From assembly GCF_918797505.1 (NCBI RefSeq), contig NC_092795.1, forward strand, positions 21,687,131 through 21,751,130: a stretch of DNA of 64,000 nucleotides. The letters are read 5' to 3'. Both the position numbers and the translations under genes were made by a program. This document shows positions 44,001 through 55,710 of this stretch, piece by piece. Each line of letters opens with the position of its first letter. Position 1 is the first letter of the stretch. The DNA comes from Bemisia tabaci. Taxonomy: Eukaryota > Arthropoda > Insecta > Hemiptera > Aleyrodidae. A model generated the notes under the pieces. That model was not told the origin of the DNA. It ran no database searches and was given only the letters and a program-made list of their open reading frames with translations.

Positions 44001-44490
44001 TTAATAACCCCTGACAGTCTAGTGTATAGAATTAAGTAATTCATCGCTCTCCGTCTAGAAAGTAAATATGTGGATATTTTGTCTCGGTTAGATGGCGCGT
44101 TGCTAATTCAAATTGAAAATTGAAGCGGGAAAACTTACTAAAATACTACTTCTTGAAAAATTGTGAACTTTTAGGATTTTACAGCATATACCTAGGTAGA
44201 TACAACAACTATAGCCGAATTTGAAAATTATAAAATTCGACGTGTACAATTTTTAATAAAAAAATCGCACCGATCTACACTAAATTTACAAAGCGTATTT
44301 ATCGGGGACATGTAGTGAAATCAGGCACCCTAACGAATGCGCATACGGGAAAAACACCAGTACGAATCATCAAAAGTAAAATTTGAAAATAACTCATTTT
44401 GGTATCTGAAATTTTTTCTATGTGGTGAACGGTGATTCGCTTCTGAGTGCGGATAAGACATCACGGATTCAATGTCTACCTTAATATTGG
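41011..44490. other. No gene seen
   Basis: This long AT-rich stretch holds only two small unrecognised frames (42587-42856 minus, 43230-43442 plus). No inverted repeat was noticed. Confidence 0.4.
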
Positions 44491-44493
44491 TTG

Positions 44494-44650
44494 TATCTCT
44501 ACTCATATTAGTTGGTTAAAAACGAGTAGAGATATTGTACCGATATCACTCGTCGTCATCGGCAAAGATTTAACCGATATCACTCATTGGTAGAGATTAA
44601 TCGATATCCGTAGAGACTCGAGACCAATATCAGCAGAGATCTGATATCAG
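44494..44650. repeat. Hairpin followed by a cluster of GATATC-type motifs
   Basis: TATCTCTACTC (44494-44504) pairs exactly with GAGTAGAGATA (44524-44534). From there to 44650 a word resembling AGATTTAACCGATATCACTC recurs about five times with uneven spacing (CCGATATCACTC, CCGATATCACTC, TCGATATCCGTAG, CCAATATCAGCAG, TGATATCAGC). It is a degenerate short-period repeat or a cluster of binding sites. Confidence 0.5.
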
Positions 44651-46490
44651 CTAAATTCTGTACTTCCTTTCACTCGTCATTTAAAACAATGTTAGACAAA
44701 CTGATTCTGATAGAAGTCTCCAATTTCACCCTCTATTTGTAGCAAGAGAGAACATCCTAAAGCCCAAAAATATGCCATTCTCTCATCACACCGTTAAATC
44801 ACTTCCAACAGCATTAACTCGATAAAATCCGATTCAACATGGGTCATTATCCGGCAATTACAGCTTTGACGCCCGGTACCACCCTTGTTGTTCTCGGACG
44901 ATTCGCACGGGCGCACATGGTGGTGGGTACAGGGACGGACATACAGGACAGGGACAATGCAACATAGGGTGACTCTCCCATGCCCATTTCGAGCCCGGTA
45001 ACCTCTTTGGCCATTCGAGGGTGGTTCACCCATGGATATCTATTGAGGATGAGCGCAATTATTACAAATGCCCTTGTTTCCGTTTTTTTCTCAACCCTAC
45101 TGGAGGGACTCCACTCACGGGACGAAAAATGAACACCGTGTAACATGCAACATTTTAACCGGACCCTTTCGACTTTTTTTTAGTGAGGGTTCCTTTAGCA
45201 GTTTAGCCGCATGAGCGACTGAAAATTGAGCTTATCAACCATCTATGATTGTTATCAACCTTGGTGAAAGTAAGAAAGTACCACCCTTCTTTTTCGATAA
45301 AAGCGTTTTTCTTCTTCTTAATGTGTGCTGCACAGTGACGCAATCTCTTTTCCTTTCGATATGCTGCTCAATGTTGATATGAACACCGCTCTCCGCCAAA
45401 TTTCATTTGGACCAATGGAGCTTACACGAACAAAATTGAAGGTTAGCCATTCTCTAACAAAATTATGTGATTTGGTGGAAAATCCGGCAATTTTGAGTCA
45501 CGAAGATAGCAAATCAAACCTGTGAATCGATTTTCAGGGAATGAGTTACAAAGCTGCAAACTTTGAAGCGCTCTAACCTGGTATTCGTTTTGACATTCAT
45601 TACCAAACATCAACTGGTTGGGACATCCACAAACTATGCATGCAACAACATAATACACATATCATAATTTTGATTTGAACGGAGGACACAATCCTTTGAG
45701 CATTTTTAACCCAATCTTTGAAGATTTTTCAGTATGTTAGTGTTAGATTGGACGTAGTTTTACAAGGGCGGTCTATTACAGTGTTAATCCTCAATGATAT
45801 GATGTTAATGGTTTGTAAAATTGCTTTTTTTTTTTTTTTTTTTTTTTTACTTTAATCTTCCCTTTGTGACGTGGTTTTGCAAATTCTGGCCACTTATTCA
45901 TTTTTTGGAAAATAACTAGCAAAATTTTTGAATTTTGAGGGAAAAATTGAGACTCCATGTTTTTTCGCAAGCTACAACATAAATTTGTGTCCTCCAGATT
46001 CCAAGATTCAAAATTAATGCATACCATAAAGGAGGAGGTTGTTGAGGTCATCAAAAATCGTAAATTGAAGATTACGTAATTTTAAGACGGCCCGTGGGTG
46101 TAAAATGGCAACGTCGCTACAACCTCGAGTCGTAGCGCGGTAGTCCCCGAAAGTATGAATGGAGAGAGATCGGAAGGTGTTTCTTCCCCCTTTTTATTAA
46201 TGATGGTCCTGAGACACGAAGTTGTAAGACGGTGGAGGTGGTACGTCGCGTCAGGTGTAGCGACTCGAAAGTCAATGGGGATGTACACTTTAATGGTCCC
46301 GATGAATGGGGAACGGAGCGTATCCGGTCAGGGAGTCAATGGGCATTGTGGGCCCTCCGGGAAGGGGGAGGGGGCGGGGGCCAGGTAGGGGGCCCGCGCT
46401 TGCGCCCTGCTACTGTTGCCCACATTTCGGGATAATGCGATGACGTACTGCTCACCGCGGCTACGTCGCACAGTGGTCACGCCATGCTTC
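44651..46490. other. No gene seen; contains a T run
   Basis: 45825-45848 is 24 T. A block at 45552-45582 (CTGCAAACTTTGAAGCGCTC) resembles 4335-4360 (CTGCAACTTTCAAAGCGCTG), a short dispersed repeat. Frames at 44794-45146 and 46155-46435 overlap on opposite strands or are Gly-rich from local G runs, and are not recognised. Confidence 0.4.
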
Positions 46491-46502
46491 ATTCCGTAAA
46501 CG

Positions 46503-46813
46503 TAGAGTCCCTTTATACTGAGAGTCAAGACAACCCCCCTCATGGAGTCACAAACGGGAATAAAGATTACAGAAATTGAACGTTTTTTGTAATCTTTGAT
46601 CGGCCCATTCTTAAATTCCTTTCTCCGTTCCTTCTCTCATTCCGTTTGTTCCTTGCCGAACCCGTAATTCCCTGGTTCATTCCAGATTATAATATTTGCA
46701 ATCGGTGAAAATGTAATCTTTTTTCCCGTTTGTGACACTGTGGAGGCCTAAAATACGGGAACCAATCAGAAATGGATTCACATTGTCTTGACTCTCAGTA
46801 TAAAGGGACTCTA
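46503..46813. mobile_element. 311-bp TIR element with perfect 8-bp TSD
   Basis: Left TAGAGTCCCTTTATACTGAG plus AGTCAAGACAA is matched by an exact inverse on the right ending CTCAGTATAAAGGGACTCTA. Both sides are flanked by CGTAAACG (46495-46502 and 46814-46821). Pairing resumes inward at GTCACAAACGGGAA / TTCCCGTTTGTGAC variants and ATTACA / TGTAAT. An 8-bp TSD is made by hAT and P-type transposases; the ends do not begin with the CA typical of the other hAT copies here, so the superfamily is open. Confidence 0.85.
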
Positions 46814-46821
46814 CGTAAACG

Positions 46822-48540
46822 TACCTTTACTTCGACAGAAAAACATTTGAACATGGAAATAATCTGCATTTTCCTTTTTCAAAGTATAAATTCAATGGAA
46901 TCTGGCACGCTTGAATACTTCGAACATTCCCTCAACGATTTGACCAGAAAGAAGCAAAAATGTTGGCGTGCTCCTTCAAATCATCGATTCTGCAATTTCA
47001 TCGACTCGGAAGTTGATATAATTGTATCTCACCCCTTGCTCTCATTGCCAGTGTGCAGAGATGTAACTTAGGGTATGCTATATATCTCATGCATTCTGAG
47101 AACTTCCTCTAAAAATCTTTTGGTAAATCATTAGTTGTTTTACGTAAAAAAATAGGAAAAAGAGGACCAGAAGTTTTGAACAATAAAAAAATGTATCGAA
47201 ATTGACACGGAATGTTTTTGTTCAGTTAGTGCATTTTTAGAATGATTCAATTAATACGTGCACCGTAAATAAAACAAACATGTTGTGTCGATTCCAAGGC
47301 TACACTTTTCTTTGCCTCGTTATTATAAATTCACCTAGCTTCCACGCTCTACTATACTTTAAAAAACTATCTATTCCCCTTATTATCCCGAGGAGATTTT
47401 TGTGATATTTAGTGTTGATGATTGAAAAAGGGTAAAATAAAATATTCGATAAGGTATTCGAAAAGGTGGGATAGTGATTTTTCCTACTAAAACATATAAT
47501 ACAATATTGATACAATATGTACACTGTTTATATGATACATAAAAAAATGTATGTGTTAACAATAAGATACTTCGAAAATGAAAGAACCGTACCATGAATC
47601 TATCCTCACCCGCTCGAATCCGCTAACGGCGTCAAGACGTCCAGTGAGCGGTATCAAAATAGGCATTGCACGATGCCATTTTTCCTTTTTAATCATATTT
47701 TCCACAAACAAGAGGGTGGAGGCTCAGCACAACCTTTAGGAATGTTGAGTCACACGACAACACCGATTTTAAACCAGAACCAGACGAATGAGCGGTGAAC
47801 AACCCATCAATGAAAACCCGTCTGCCAATTTTGGCATTTAATTAGCACCGTTTCCAATAAAATGTCAATTTGTAATACAAATTTGACACCCGTGTGGAGC
47901 GATAAATGATCCCGGGGATGAATGAACGAATGAATGAATGGTCCTTGCTTTTTGAGTTATGACGTATTATTGACCAACTTGACCCGCCCCCAAGTCACCG
48001 CTTGCCGCTTTTACTCATCTCAAATGCTTCACAGGGAAGGAAGATGAGGAATCTGGGCTCAAACTGGCATCTCGGATGTGTTCGTCGTGCGTTTTTCTCG
48101 TGTTTCTTTGCCTTTGTGCACTTGCTTGCGGACTTGGGTGCGTCTCAAGTGCCCAACACCCAACACGGGCGAGACAAAGGCTCAAAGGCGTGTTTGACTC
48201 GCCGGGTCAAATTCTCTGCAGGTGACTTTAGGTAAACCTCAAGGGACCCCCTCCCACCGATGCTGCGAATCTAATGACCCCGGAAAACACACAGAGTCAA
48301 GTGCAATTGAATGAATGAATGGAATGAAGGAATGAATGAATTGAAAGAGAAGTATTTTTAAAGAGGAATTTGACTATAAACACACCTCTTATTTACAAGA
48401 CCTGTTAATCTCATCCTTAAGATTTTTAGGATTTAAGTCATCTTTTCTTTTTCAGGACTATCATAAGCTAGGATTTTTTTAACATCTAAACACTGAAACA
48501 ACCCTTCTTTCCTTTTTTTGTTCGAATTACGGTAAGTCCT
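46822..48540. other. No gene seen; contains an ATGA microsatellite
   Basis: Two GAATGAATGA-type tracts (47921-47941 and 48307-48345) bracket a moderately GC-rich interval at 47980-48280. The frame 48002-48235 in that interval is unrecognised. Confidence 0.4.
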
Positions 48541-48579
48541 TGCAAGAACAGGGGATCAGTAAATACCGACCAACAGCGG

Positions 48580-48695
48580 AACTGCAAAAATACGCATCTC
48601 GGTTGGGGTGTTTCGGAATCTCCGCTCCTTTTTTATTTTTTAAAAGGAGACCGAACCAACATCATGGCTCGAAATTTGCACAAAATATTCTTGAT
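48580..48695. repeat. Family A fragment, reverse orientation
   Basis: GAACTGCAAAAATACGCATC, TCGGTTGGGGTGTTTCGGAA, TCTCCGCTCC and ACCGAACCAACATCATGGCT run in the same order as at 38227-38345. It ends against the truncated left side of the hAT copy that follows. Confidence 0.65.
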
Positions 48696-48983
48696 AAAGA
48701 GAAGAAAAAATGGCGGCAAAATGTAAGGGGCGGCAAATTTTGCAATTTTTTTAATGTAGGTATCAAAAAAAGAGAGAAAAAAATCGGATTCAGAAAATAA
48801 ATTACGAACGAGAAAAGACGACAAAATCTCTCATTTTCTCAGAGTAAAAGTAAAGTAATTTCTAATTTTGTCGTCTCTCGGTGATACAAGAGACAACACC
48901 TTCAATTAGTCGAGTTAAGAGAGAAACCAAACACGCAATTTGACCTGGAACGGAGCGGCGCTGCGGTCAGCATGAAACGCATA

Positions 48984-49100
48984 GCGCCTACAAGATTGCA
49001 TGAATACTTCACGCATTGCGTCAAACACACTGCGCGCGGTCAGCAGCAGTCGGCTGGAAACGCATAGCGCCTGCAAGACTGCATGAATACTTCACGCATT
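48984..49100. repeat. Family C units in the second hAT copy
   Basis: GCGCCTACAAGATTGCATGA (48984) and GCGCCTGCAAGACTGCATGA (49067) each run into ATACTTCACGCATTG. The step is 83 bp, close to the 88 bp seen in the first copy. Confidence 0.75.
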
Positions 49101-49340
49101 GCTCCAAACAGTGTGGTCAGCGCGGGGGCGGAAGTTAAAATTTTTAACCACATTTATGTTTGTTCTTTCATAATTTTTTCGTTCGTTTTTTATAAATGGA
49201 AGGCTTTGTCGAGACAGGGATGGGTTTACGGAACTGAACTTTTGTCAGTGTTGACAGGGCTTTCACAAAAAATGTACCCAACACGAGTAAATGCGTCTCA
49301 TACACCCCTCCCCCAACGGGGTTCACTCGATGGTTTTTAT

Positions 49341-49603
49341 ATATCGTAATCGACGGATCACACGGGTGAGATTACATTGATATCGATTGGTTCAATATGT
49401 AACCACAGCCTCAAAAGTCAATTTAGAAATCTGAGGTGACGGGTCTTATGTGATTGAATTTTTACACACTGGCAATGAAAAGGGAAATTGTTAGGAATTT
49501 TCTTATTTTCAGCTTTTTCAAATTAAATCATAAAATTTTTGTTTGAGGTTATGTTCTATTGTTTTGAACCAACCGATACATCGAACCACTGTCGAATACG
49601 ATC
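49341..49603. mobile_element. 263-bp TIR insertion inside the hAT copy
   Basis: The undisturbed hAT copy reads GGTTTTTATCGATGTTTC. Here TAT (49338-49340) is followed by the insert and then TAT (49604-49606) before the hAT sequence resumes with TGATGTTTC. The insert ends are inverted: ATATCGTAATCGACGG against GTCGAATACGATC, and further in GATATCGATTGGTTCAA against TTGAACCAACCGATAC. A TAT or TA duplication with TIRs marks a cut-and-paste element younger than the hAT copy. Confidence 0.75.
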
Positions 49604-49689
49604 TATTGATGTTTCAAAACAAATGAGAAGGGGGCGGAAAAATACGGGCGGTCCATGGGCGGCAAGTAGGTGAATCCGGCCCTGTCTAC

Positions 49690-52600
49690 TGTATTTGTAT
49701 TAAGTATGTTTAAAAGAAAGGAAGAATTCGCACGATTTTGAAAACACTAATCGCGATGGTTCATTTTTGCTAAACACAATTCAATTCTCTTTAAGCACCT
49801 CTCGGGTCAATCTCGATTATATCATGCGCGATTCAAGTGATGTTACTTTAGATCTACTAGAAGATATCTCATTGACCGCAAATTCAAGTCATCGCTTCTT
49901 CCAGTGTTCTTACTTGCGAGAGGCGCTTTTTCTGAAAGTTTTCAAGGAGAAAACGGCTCATTTGTCGAGTAAAAACCACGGGACTAAGCAAAAAGCATAC
50001 TCATGAGAGTGACCATACGAGATCTGGAGATGCTAAATTCTCAATGTTGAGACGGGAATCGATATGTGCGATGAAAGCGTCTGAAAAAAGAGGACAGAAT
50101 AAAGTGCAAGAAGAGGGCGGGGGGCTCTTTGCGAACAAAATGAGAAAGAGAACTAGTAGCGGAGAGAGCAGAAGAGGAGAAAGGAGGATGATCTCTCGAG
50201 ACGGTATACTCCTTCTTCCCTATCGACCTTCATCCATTCGCGGCAATAAAACAACCCAGATTGAATAGGGTGGTTTTCTTACAAGAAAAAGGGAAGTCTT
50301 AAAATCCGAGGAAAGTCCCGCGTAATAATAAGCCGTAATGCGAGAAGCGTAAACGATGTCGTAATTTATGCTGAGATACTGGTCACGGTGATGTGACAGG
50401 CGATGTTGCCAAACCCCACCGGTTGCATACCCAGGAATAGGAGAATTTCGGGCTCGAGAGTTGTAAACTTGCAATTCGCGGTTAAGGTGGGAGGCACGGA
50501 GTCGTAAATTGTCAATGCAATCGATCTTTATTGTGAGTGGTTCCTCAGTTGTGGTGGATTTTTGAGCGGCTGTCATAACATGGTGCGCATGCTATGAATG
50601 GATTTCACGCATCGTTGGTTCATTGATAAATCGGCGAGGTTCTGTCGAAATGGGTCGTTTGTGGTCTCGTTTCTAAAGGACATTACCCTAATGGATGTCA
50701 AACGAAGATTTTAACATCGGAGAATTTTTGGTTCGTTTGCGTGTGACTTATTCTGACTGATTTGAGGAAAGGTTGGGCTCCATCAGGTGAAAGTCTCAGT
50801 TTCTCATGACAGCCAAAAAAACCCAGATTTAGTCAAAACCATCGATTTTGTCTCTGATACTGATTGCTGTCAAATACTTTTCGCGCCGAGTTAGTATTTC
50901 AAGTAATAATAATGTGCAAAATAAAACATTTACTTATAGTCTTTGAAATGAGCTGCATCGGTCTGGTGATTGTAACCTAAAACGGTCATGCATCAGCTCT
51001 TTTATAGTTATGGTTACGTATTATGATTTGTTTTTATTTTTTTAAATTTTGTTTTTCACTTTAAATTGGATTATAAAAGCATAATTTAAGTTCAATATAA
51101 CATTTCTAGGTTACAGGAACAGAATATTTCTTTTTATCGGCGTCGTATCACAACCTCATTGATGAATTTTGTTTGAAAGTTTTGATAATGCGCTTCTCTC
51201 AAATCCGCGATTCTTTATCCTTTCACTTTGATATTGTCGTGAAACGACACTATTCGCAAATTGATGTTATTTTGTTACGTTCTTTTTGTGTTTTTGATAT
51301 CCAAGAGATGGTGTCGATTTTTAAATCATATTTTAAGACCGAAAAATAATTTATTCTTTACTGCAGCCTTTTTTCCATTTTTTTTTTATTTTTTATTTTT
51401 CAATATTTCAGGGACATAGTATAACTCTTGTGAATACTTGGATGGATGGACGGACTGCATTCTGCAAGAGTGAACTTGCAGCACTACAATTTCAACCGCC
51501 TCCATCGTATTCAAAAAAATAAATAAGAAAGAGAAAAGTGAGATAAGCGAGCGAATTATCCTTTCATCCATTGATCTGCTTAAAGTTAATGTAATGTAAC
51601 CAAAACGATTGCACAATCATCGTCGCATCGATATGCTATTGGCTCTCCCTTTGCCAAAGCTAATTCTCGGATCATGCAATGAATTATTATTCACCTTTTT
51701 AACATAGGAAACCCCATTTTTGAAGGGATTTTCTCCGTATATCTGCACACAATTAAAAAGTACAGAGTCCTCAGAATATTTTATTTTTCATGCACCCAAA
51801 TTCATGAGCAAATAAGGTCTTAACTGTGGATTGACAAGAGGATTGAACTTACGAGAAATAGAGTACGACCGAATGGACAGTCTATATACATGGGCGTCTA
51901 TCCATTCCTTGGAATTTCTCAGAAGTTTCGTCTGCTCTCACTCCGCCCCGCATCGGTCGAGGGTTTCCGCCCTGGGAGGCAAAAACTCAATCGTGACGTA
52001 GACAGGAAGCTTCCATTCAAAGCTCGAGGCTTCCTGGTGGTCGGGGTGAGGACTGACCCCCGAGGGTTGAAATCTCATCGTAATGATCGGTTGAACACTG
52101 TAAAAGAAGCGAAAGCATTCGCCCTAAAAACAATCACGATGTCGGAAATCCCGAACAATTGATTGATTTAATCGGATGTAATCGACGGGGGGTTGCCATG
52201 GTGGACGGAGATTCAACTTTTGTAAAAAAGACAGTGAATAAAGTCATTCAGTGCGGTAATGCATATCATGGTTTTGTCAGTGATGTATATGAAATTAGGA
52301 AGGAAATTAGAGCCCTGGTTGATTCTAAGAAAGGACCATGGCATCCGAACTTTCTCACACTTCCACCGCTCAGCCAATCAGAGACCCAATGATGAGCTTT
52401 TCCGCCCTTAAGGAAAGTAATACAGGAGATCAACATTTTTCAAATACCCCATACTTTCCTGCGATCTGTTCATCTGATTTTGCTAAAGTGTGTTCACAAA
52501 TCGATTTTTGAGGATTTGGCGTTCCTTTCGATGTGTGTTACGTTCAACTTTTCGGGGAAGACACAGAAGATTTTGAGCTTTAAAATTTCAATTTTTTTCC

Positions 52601-53480
52601 GAGTTCGATATTTTTGATCATCTCGTACTCCTTCAGCTGTTGGTCGCCGGTGTAGAAGTAAACAGACCCGCTAGCTTTTATCAGTAATCTTGTCATGCGC
52701 AACATCTCAAAAGTATTGTTCCATTATGTAAGTAATGCTGTACTATATTATCAGCCTGATTTCCTCTGAAAATATATACAACGCATGTTGCATCGCATTT
52801 CAACACGGCAAATTGTTGATTCAGGCGTCGTGCGGAACAGATCGTGTTTTGCAGTGGATCAGCAGTGATGATGGTTTCTTTTTATTAATTTTTTTTCCTC
52901 CCCTAGAAACATCGGGTAATTTTTTTTTAAGTTTAAGCAAGTCGCCACTGATTTTAGCGAGAGAAATCAAGTCATTACGAACAAAAGTGTTTAAAACCCA
53001 TGTTCATTCCAGGTGCCTTCATTTGAGCAGAATATGCAATTTTACATACCACTAAGTTAAAATAGTTGCTTGCAATAATCCTAAATTCTAGGAGACAGGA
53101 CTATTTCCAGACTCCCCGACTCTAAAGTATTAATCGACAATCACTGATCTCGGAAATTTGCTGATCAAAAATATCAGCAAATTTTAATCACAAAAGAACC
53201 CTACACCCCTCCATGTAAATAGTGTTTGTTCTTAATTTTTGATCAGAAAATTGTTCCGAGATCCTAATAAGGATTAGCAGGAGATTACAGGTTCTGTAAC
53301 CCATTTCAAAATCGTTTGAAAAACCTATTAACCCGGTGGCTGCTTTTGATCTGTATTGAAATTTTTCACTGACATTGCATTGCTGAAACAGAAATTTTTT
53401 CAGGTGATTTAAGAATTTTTGGTACAAATATGGCTACCGCGGATCGTGTTTTCCAAAGGCTTCGCAACAGCGGGCGCGCC
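49690..53480. other. No gene seen
   Basis: Frames at 50220-50576 (minus, 118 residues), 51890-52162 and 52159-52392 (plus) are the longest and have no recognised domain. 51890-52070 is somewhat less AT-rich. The plus pair at 51890 and 52159 abuts in different frames, so a decayed gene cannot be excluded but is not supported. Confidence 0.35.
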
Positions 53481-53489
53481 TCCGAAGAT

Positions 53490-53870
53490 AAAAGCGCTCG
53501 CTCGCGGTGAAAAGCTCTAAGTTGAGATGTCAATGCCGACTCGAAAAAGCTCTCTCGGCGGGATGGACGGGGGCGGGGAAAGCTCCTGCGAGTCGGAAGT
53601 AATTTATTAGGTCGCTAAAGACCTTTCTGCCGGTTGCCATGGCGACACTCCTGTCGCGGGCGTCGTGATTGGGCCACCGCCCAGCGACTCACTGTACCTC
53701 CGCCTACCTTCGCCCGAAAAGCTCCCCCCCCCCCCCCCCCGAAGCGTTATAACTGGGATATACCTGCCGCAAGAGGAGCACTCGGATTTTGGGCTCAGAT
53801 CTCTCCTACACATAAGTCGAATTTTCTTCCGCTTTGATTCTGAGCACCGATGCCGAGGACACAACTTTGA
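53490..53870. promoter_or_regulatory. GC-rich island with X-box-like motif, possible promoter
   Basis: CG-dense DNA (CGGGCGCGCC, GCTCGCTCGCGG, GACGGGGGCGGGG) stands out from AT-rich flanks. It contains GTTGCCATGGCGAC (53633-53646), which fits the relaxed RFX X-box pattern of two half-sites, GTTGCC and GGCGAC, separated by two bases. A 17-C run lies at 53724-53740. No downstream exon was recognised; frames at 53634-54012 and 53607-53864 are GC or poly-C artefacts. It could be an upstream promoter or simply a GC-rich insertion. Confidence 0.3.
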
Positions 53871-55028
53871 CTGTCACAAACTTTCGCCGACGAAAAAAAA
53901 GTTGATCACAAGAAGAATTTTCTTCTCGATATCTTTCTCCGTTAACAACTGCATTCGAAGATCTAAATTGTTAACCCTCATCCTCCATATTTTCGGTACT
54001 TTTTATCTTTAAAAGCAGTATGTAGCACTTCTTACCTAATTTCCACATGTGCAGCATGATATTTGAAAATAATTTCAAAAATTTTGTGATTACCATGCTT
54101 ATCTTTCCCTGTAAATCAGCAATATTTCATCAATGTTTCACATCCAGGTCGTCAGGATGTTTTGAAAAACAATATTGTGGCAAAATCGCTTTTAAAATTA
54201 TTTTTAAACATGATCACAACGGCATGTTATAAAAAAATGTTCAGTATATTTTTACAAACTTCCTGACAATATTTTTGAGTTTATACATTAACATGGTAAA
54301 AATTCCTGCATGTAAATATTTAAATAATTACTCCAAAGCTGTACAACAATTTAAATACTGTCATGTCACCAATATTTGAAAAGCATCTATTCTGACGATT
54401 TAAAAAGCATAGCAATAAATACTGTCAGCAGGAAAAACCTCAACCTCGCAATATTTTTACAATTTTTCTAAAGAAATACTATCATTGTCACTGGATTAGC
54501 ATATCATAATAGACAATTGGTAGCTTTTAACGTTTTTATTTTTAAATAAACAGTGTTATCAACACCGAGTCAAGAAATGCTAAGAAAGGAATAGATGAAA
54601 CTAATTGGCTATGCATATTTCAGGACTAAGGTTAGATGCTGAAAAATATGCCACCAATGGTGCAATAAGCTCAAAAGATCATCAACCCACGGTTTACCCA
54701 TAAATACCAGTTATTTGAGCCCCTATCACCCCACTCCAAAGACGGGTGTCGCGAGTTTCCACAAGAGGCGGCACCGAACAACCCTCAAACCCTCGAAGCG
54801 AATCACGGCGCGCTGCAACGCACCCCCACAACGCGCGTACACACGACTAATTGTTAAACACTGTTGAATTGTCCGCCGACACCGACGCCCCATTTCAGCA
54901 CAAACATTAATATTAGATCACACGCACACACACCCGAAGCGTGTAAACGAGTGCGGATAAATCTCCTTAATAGTAGTTCTGTTTCTAAATAGCGGCGTTG
55001 TCAATTAAAAGGTTTTACTTATTTGTGT
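53871..55028. other. No gene seen
   Basis: AT-rich to about 54700. Then 54770-54960 is richer in C and CG, with CACACA-type words and no TIR or open frame of note. Confidence 0.4.
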
Positions 55029-55036
55029 CTATGGGG

Positions 55037-55323
55037 CAGGGTTGCAATTTTTCATGAAAAATTGAATCTTGAAATTTTTTAGGAAATATTTCATGAAATT
55101 TCAGAAAAATATGAAAAATATTGAAAAATATTTTTCAAAATTAAATTCAAAATCACCTAAATGAAAGGCGGCGGGTTTTTGCTTTGTGGTGTTTTTTAGT
55201 GCGTGTTGCATACCCAGACCCCGAAAATATGTTTAATACTATCTACAACTTTGTGAAATTTCATGAAATATTTCCCGGAAATTGTCAACATTTCATATTT
55301 TTCATTTCACCCGTGCAGCCTTG
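55037..55323. mobile_element. hAT-type MITE, 287 bp, with perfect 8-bp TSD
   Basis: CTATGGGG occurs on both sides (55029-55036 and 55324-55331). The ends CAGGGTTGCAATTTTTCATG and CATTTCACCCGTGCAGCCTTG are imperfect inverted repeats. Inner blocks GGAAATATTTCATGAAATTT and AAATTTCATGAAATATTTCC are exact inverses. CA/TG-bounded TIRs with an 8-bp TSD indicate hAT; no transposase is present. Confidence 0.85.
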
Positions 55324-55599
55324 CTATGGGGTGTTCTTATGAGAAACGAGGCCAAAGTCTACGGAGGAAAAATTTTCGGTGGCAAGATTTTGGTTGTGTC
55401 GGGTTCATGCCCAATTTTATCGGGTAGGTAACCGAGGCAGTTTCATAGCGGCGGCAAATTTTCAGGGCAGAAAATCACGGAGAAAAAAAAGAGTAAAAAG
55501 AATATAGTACTCTTAGAATTATTTCCATTATTTCATTGTTTAATGTTATGCACGAACACACGAGTGAGATTAGACTTATTATTCTCAGCGTAAAAAACT

Positions 55600-55710
55600 A
55601 ATAATAGCCATTTTTCAAAACTTCTTTTAAAAAAATAAAATGGGAGCGGAAATTTTGAAAACCCACAACCGACTTACGCGCTTCTTCAGTTTCAGCGTTG
55701 ACGAAGATGA
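55600..55710. repeat. Family A fragment
   Basis: AAAATGGGAGCGGAAATTTT and GAAAACCCACAACCGACTTA followed by TTCAGTTTCAGCGTTGACG match the right end of family A with several changes. Confidence 0.5.

Larger units (their letters stand above)
48709..49684. mobile_element. Second copy of the 17-kb hAT element, left end lost, with nested insertion
   Basis: From GGCGGCAAATTTTGCAATTT to the right end GTGAATCCGGCCCTG, the sequence follows 17175-17997 in order, including GTCGAGTTAAGA, two family C units and ATGTTTGTTCTTTCATAATT. The left TIR CAGGGCCGG is missing and no TSD is visible, so it is 5'-truncated. The ORFs at 48540-48800 and 49083-49349 lie in it and are not genes. It is interrupted at 49341-49603. 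Confidence 0.8.
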
